From Zopfochytrium polystomum (taxonomy: Eukaryota; Chytridiomycota; Chytridiomycetes; Chytridiales; Chytridiaceae): a stretch of DNA of 64,000 nt. Both the position numbers and the translations under genes were made by a program. The notes under the pieces are model-generated. The model saw only the letters and a program-made list of their open reading frames with translations. It was not told the origin of the DNA and did not search any database. The DNA lies in the NCBI GenBank assembly GCA_025765615.1, contig JAIVFJ010000077.1:211502-275501 (forward strand). The letters run 5' to 3'. Shown here in pieces: positions 60,945 to 64,000 of this stretch (the stretch's first letter is position 1; every line of letters begins with the position of its first letter).

Positions 60945-61801
60945 TTAAGCGTCTCTGTCGCTCACTCGCACCCTTCCTCCGCCAGCGTTCTTTCTATAAT
61001 GAACATAACCCACAGCCGCACCCACAGCAGCCACAGCCAGGACCCCAAACACACTCCAGCCGCTCCCGCTGCCTCCGCCACTCCCGCTACCGCTGCCAGA
61101 CGCTTCCGATGACGACGAGTTCTGTGGCGCCGCAGCAGCTTTGGCGCCTAAGCTGGTGTCCACCCCCTCGGCCGCCGGTGAAGGGCCGGTGTAGCCAGGG
61201 TACTTTGGAGCCGTCGACAGGTCCGACAGCGCGGTGGCGTTTTTCGCTTTGGTCGTCAGCTGGAAACCGAGATAGTCCAACGTCGGGGCAACGTCGTCCA
61301 TGCCAAGGTACTCCTCGACGTACGCCCCGTTGACGTACAGGTTGATTGTCGGATAACCGGTATCGGTGTGATGATTTTGAATGCAGTAGCCTGTGCGGGG
61401 ATGAAAGCGATCAGCACGTTGGAGCTTTCTCTTTCTTTTGATATCGCAGCCATCATTCTCTCACTTTCGTTTTCGGAGCACTCGACCTTGAAGTAGCCGA
61501 ATCCCTCGACGGTGTTCCAGCCCTTCGCATCTGCTTCCTTCTGGACCTCCAACCACTTCGGAGTGAACCGCTGCGTGTACTTGCACCAGACGGCGCCAAA
61601 AAACAGGATGTGGACGCCCTTTGCGATGGTGGTTGGCACATCGGCATGCGCAAGATGCCTGATCGACTTGTCGGCTTCATCCGCCGCTGATCGAAGGGCC
61701 TCCTTCTCCTCAGGCGTCATGGATGCGAGGACCCCTGCTGCGACTGCTACCCACAGTGCGGCGAAGAGAAGGGCTGCATGGAGACGAAAGCGGTGCTTCA
61801 T
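60945..61801 (-). CDS. Thioredoxin-fold type I membrane protein with an incomplete active site
   Basis: The start at 61801 gives a signal peptide (MKHRFRLHAALLFAALWVAV). Then comes a charged helix (MTPEEKEALRSAADEADKSI) and a thioredoxin fold: GVHILFFGAVWCKYTQRFTP, YFKVECSENE spliced to YCIQNHHTDTGYPTINLYVN with GAYVEEYLG. The cis-proline (GYPTI) is present, but the active site is W-C-K-Y-T, so the second Cys of CxxC is replaced by Thr. After a Ser/Gly linker there is a C-terminal TM helix (SVFGVLAVAAVGAAVGYVHY) and a basic cytosolic tail, as in TMX-type ER proteins. A monothiol binding or chaperone role is inferred. Confidence 0.8.
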
Positions 61802-62094
61802 TTGCAAAAATTTTCGTTTCCCAGAATGTTTGCCGTCCATGGCACGTGAAAAACGCCTCACCATTGCGGCAACCAGTGTGGTCGGCCGCTAGACGGCACC
61901 CAGCGGAGGTTGTTGGCTGGTCTTGGTGTGACCCGGCTATCTTAGTTTCTCCCAAAGAAGCATTTATGATGCTTTTTTATTTTTATTTTATTTTTATTCT
62001 TAATTGTTTTTTTTTTTTTTTGTTTGATCTTAACAGCGCTAAAAAGGAAAGCGTGGAAGGGGTACCCAAGCTCTTGGCGATTTATCACATAGCG

Positions 62095-64000
62095 ATTCCC
62101 TGTACGGCCGGCATTGCATCAGTTACAAAAACGCTGCAGCCCATGTCGCTGAGTGGATGGAGAAACATTCTCTTACCGACTCGTTCCTAATGAGCTCAAA
62201 AACTTTAAGGAGCTTCCTTCGAGCGCCCAGCGCTGAAACCCCCTTGCGAATTAAGTCCTCGTCCGTAAGTTTAACCATTTCGCGCCAGTCTGAGCCTTCA
62301 AAAATACTCGTATACTTGTGGAGTCTCAAGCTACGCAGCCAGGCGGGAATGTCTGGCCGGAATTCGGGTCAGGCTAAATCTCTTTTTCGACGAAATGCAC
62401 ACCAACCTTTCAGCGCCTCCAAGTCGACGGCTTCCGGTATCTTTCCTTTCTCCTTGTGGACGCCGCTTGCGACGCTTCCAGCCTGACTTCCCGCTCTGCC
62501 TTTCATGTCTGAGTCGAATCCGTCGGTACCATACTCGTCGTAGCTATCGCTAAAATCCGAGTGCGCGTATGCTCCGCTTGGTGATGCTGGGGGCCTCAGT
62601 GTTCCATGTGTTCCACCACCCAGTGATACGTGGCCCCAACCGTCCCCGGGGTGTCCAGTTTGCGCTCCGGGTCGCAGAGACGGGTTTACGAAAATCGGGG
62701 AAACGGGACGCGGAGATTTTGACCGTGCGTAAGGACTTCGGGAGAGCAGGGACGGGTCAGTCGCGATCGAAAAGCCACCAGGGCTGCCTCCTGTCGTAGG
62801 AGATCCCATTGCACCACCGGGGCCACCTGCGTGAGGGTAGACTCGAAGACCTGGTCCCGTGGAGCTTGTTGGAGACGCGACAGACCAGTTCGCAGATGAA
62901 ATCACGTCATCTGCTCGTTGGACGGAAAATGCAATCGGAAGTGGGCACGAAAAGCATTAGCCGCAGCAAAACCCGAATTGTGAAACGCCTACCCGTTCGC
63001 TTTACTTCTTCGCCAGTCGGCGCGGAATGACGATCATACAGTCGCCGCGCGCGAGTGCCCGCATTCGCTGTGTCCCCAGACCCAAGTGGAAGCATACCCG
63101 CACTGAGATATTTGTCATCGTCTGCGGGAAAGCCCATGATGTCAGCTCGTGTAAATCACACAAAAAGACAGGGCACAAAACAAAGCGGCAAAGGGCAGCC
63201 TGAATACAAAAACGGCGAACCTTTTCCGACACCCATCATTGGTTTGCTTGAGCCGGGGGCGCTGCCAACAATGGGCGAAGGGGCCGTGCCACCCGCTCCT
63301 CCATCCTTTTGCGACATCTGCTGAAGTACCGTGATCAAAAAGCGCACTTGCACGGGCGTCGTGTGCTGTAACAGCGAATACAGCGCGGTAGTGCGCTCAG
63401 GGTCGGAGAGTACGCTGAACCACTGTTCGATGGCTTTCAACTCTTCCCGAAAGTTGTCGTCCAGCTTCGCGTGGGCCATTTGCTCCAGTGTCTTTTCATA
63501 GTAGCTCAGGTCTTCGAACCAGCGATCGATGGCTGAAATCGAACGAACGAACGAAGGTGTAAGTGATCGATCCATAAAGATAGTACGATAAGTGAGAAGG
63601 CGAAGTAACAAATGGGTCACGGTGGGCCATCGTCGCTGGGTTCACCCTTTCAACGCGATAGCACTGGTCATGTTTATCACGCTCAGCGGGTTCAGCAAAG
63701 CCAACGAGAGGGGGTGAGTGTCGCGGGGGTGCGCGTCCAAACGCCCTATATTTTTGTGCAAGGCACGGCAGGTGCACCTGACGCCCCAGACGCGGCGGCA
63801 CTAGGGGCCATCCATCGATCAAGCGCGGATAAACCACACCTTCGGCTTCCGGGGACTTGTAGTGGCTGCTGGCCAGCACGTCGGAGCTTGGGCGCGGGTG
63901 GCCTCCAACGCCGATCGCGCCGGAAGCGGCGGCGCCGGGGTTGGCAGCTGCATTGGCGGGGTTGGAGGCCGCGGTGTAAGTTGCTGGTCCGGCCGAGATG
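62095..64000 (-). CDS. VTS1: Vts1/Smaug RNA-binding protein (SAM domain), N-terminus beyond the window
   Basis: Binds stem-loops with a CNGG-type loop and recruits deadenylase to mRNAs. The conserved N-terminal region reads [40 protein letters not shown] with [20 protein letters not shown] and [12 protein letters not shown] long disordered Gly/Ser/Pro region follows. The SAM domain at the C-terminus has [40 protein letters not shown] and [17 protein letters not shown], including the RNA-contacting [15 protein letters not shown] last short exon probably ends the protein at 62095 (GIAM). The 5' end lies to the right of position 64,000. Confidence 0.93.

Overview
The window is nuclear DNA of a fungus that makes flagellated cells, most probably a chytrid-type zoosporic fungus. 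It is gene-dense and intron-rich: introns are short (about 40-350 bp), almost all GT-AG, and the genes lie on both strands with little space between them. Fungal traits include a Clr2 silencing factor, Rim13/PalB-type calpain, ATG9, the Gpt2/Sct1-type acyltransferase, a GID-complex RING subunit, Vts1 and Sgf29. Flagellum or basal-body traits are a CFAP96 (C4orf47) homologue, a BBOF1-like coiled-coil protein and an LRRC45 homologue. I see no rRNA, tRNA, transposon or CRISPR array.

Layout. 1-1,022 (-): open-ended multi-pass membrane protein. 1,137-1,984 (-): divergent profilin in five exons. 2,136-6,177 (-): mitochondrial DNA polymerase gamma. 6,453-8,155 (+): CFAP96. 8,365-9,647 (-): unknown coiled-coil protein, head to head with VMA22/CCDC115 (9,715, +). 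10,386 (+): cornichon. 11,218-11,849 (-): GMF. 12,093-15,878 (+): calpain-7/Rim13. 16,049-19,604 (+): ATG9. 19,914-21,462 (+): ribophorin II/Swp1. 22,075-24,083 (+): polyprenyl diphosphate synthase (COQ1). 24,501 (+): DUF2867-like. 26,039-29,605 (+): Nup107/Nup84. 29,815-32,631 (-): Vps5/SNX1, divergent from GID9/MAEA (32,745-34,488, +). 34,682-36,371 (-): argininosuccinate lyase. 36,954 (+): Mam33/p32. 38,273-39,527 (-): PQQ-repeat protein. 40,029-43,382 (+): Clr2. 43,585-46,122 (-): BBOF1-like. 46,445-48,533 (-): SHMT. 49,149-52,230 (-): GPAT. 52,624 (+): LRRC45. 55,277 (+): lunapark. 57,705 (+): CSN7. 59,136-60,405 (-): Sgf29. 60,945-61,801 (-): thioredoxin-fold membrane protein. 62,095-64,000 (-): Vts1/Smaug, running off the right edge.

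The genes are unlinked housekeeping functions, as expected for a eukaryotic chromosome: secretory pathway (cornichon, Swp1, lunapark, Vps5), autophagy, mitochondria (POLG, Mam33, COQ1), chromatin (Clr2, Sgf29), ubiquitin/COP9, RNA regulation and cytoskeleton/flagellum. Many neighbours are divergent or convergent with only tens to hundreds of bases between them.

The most notable result is gene structure. Several proteins become full length and family-like only if very small exons are accepted: 8 nt in cornichon, 10 nt in the acyltransferase (carrying the catalytic His), a 10-nt first coding exon in argininosuccinate lyase and a 12-nt first exon in lunapark. A GC-AG intron in Clr2 is also likely. 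I found no clearly novel multi-gene system. Exon coordinates are hand-read splice models without transcript support; protein family calls rest on remembered family motifs, not on database searches.
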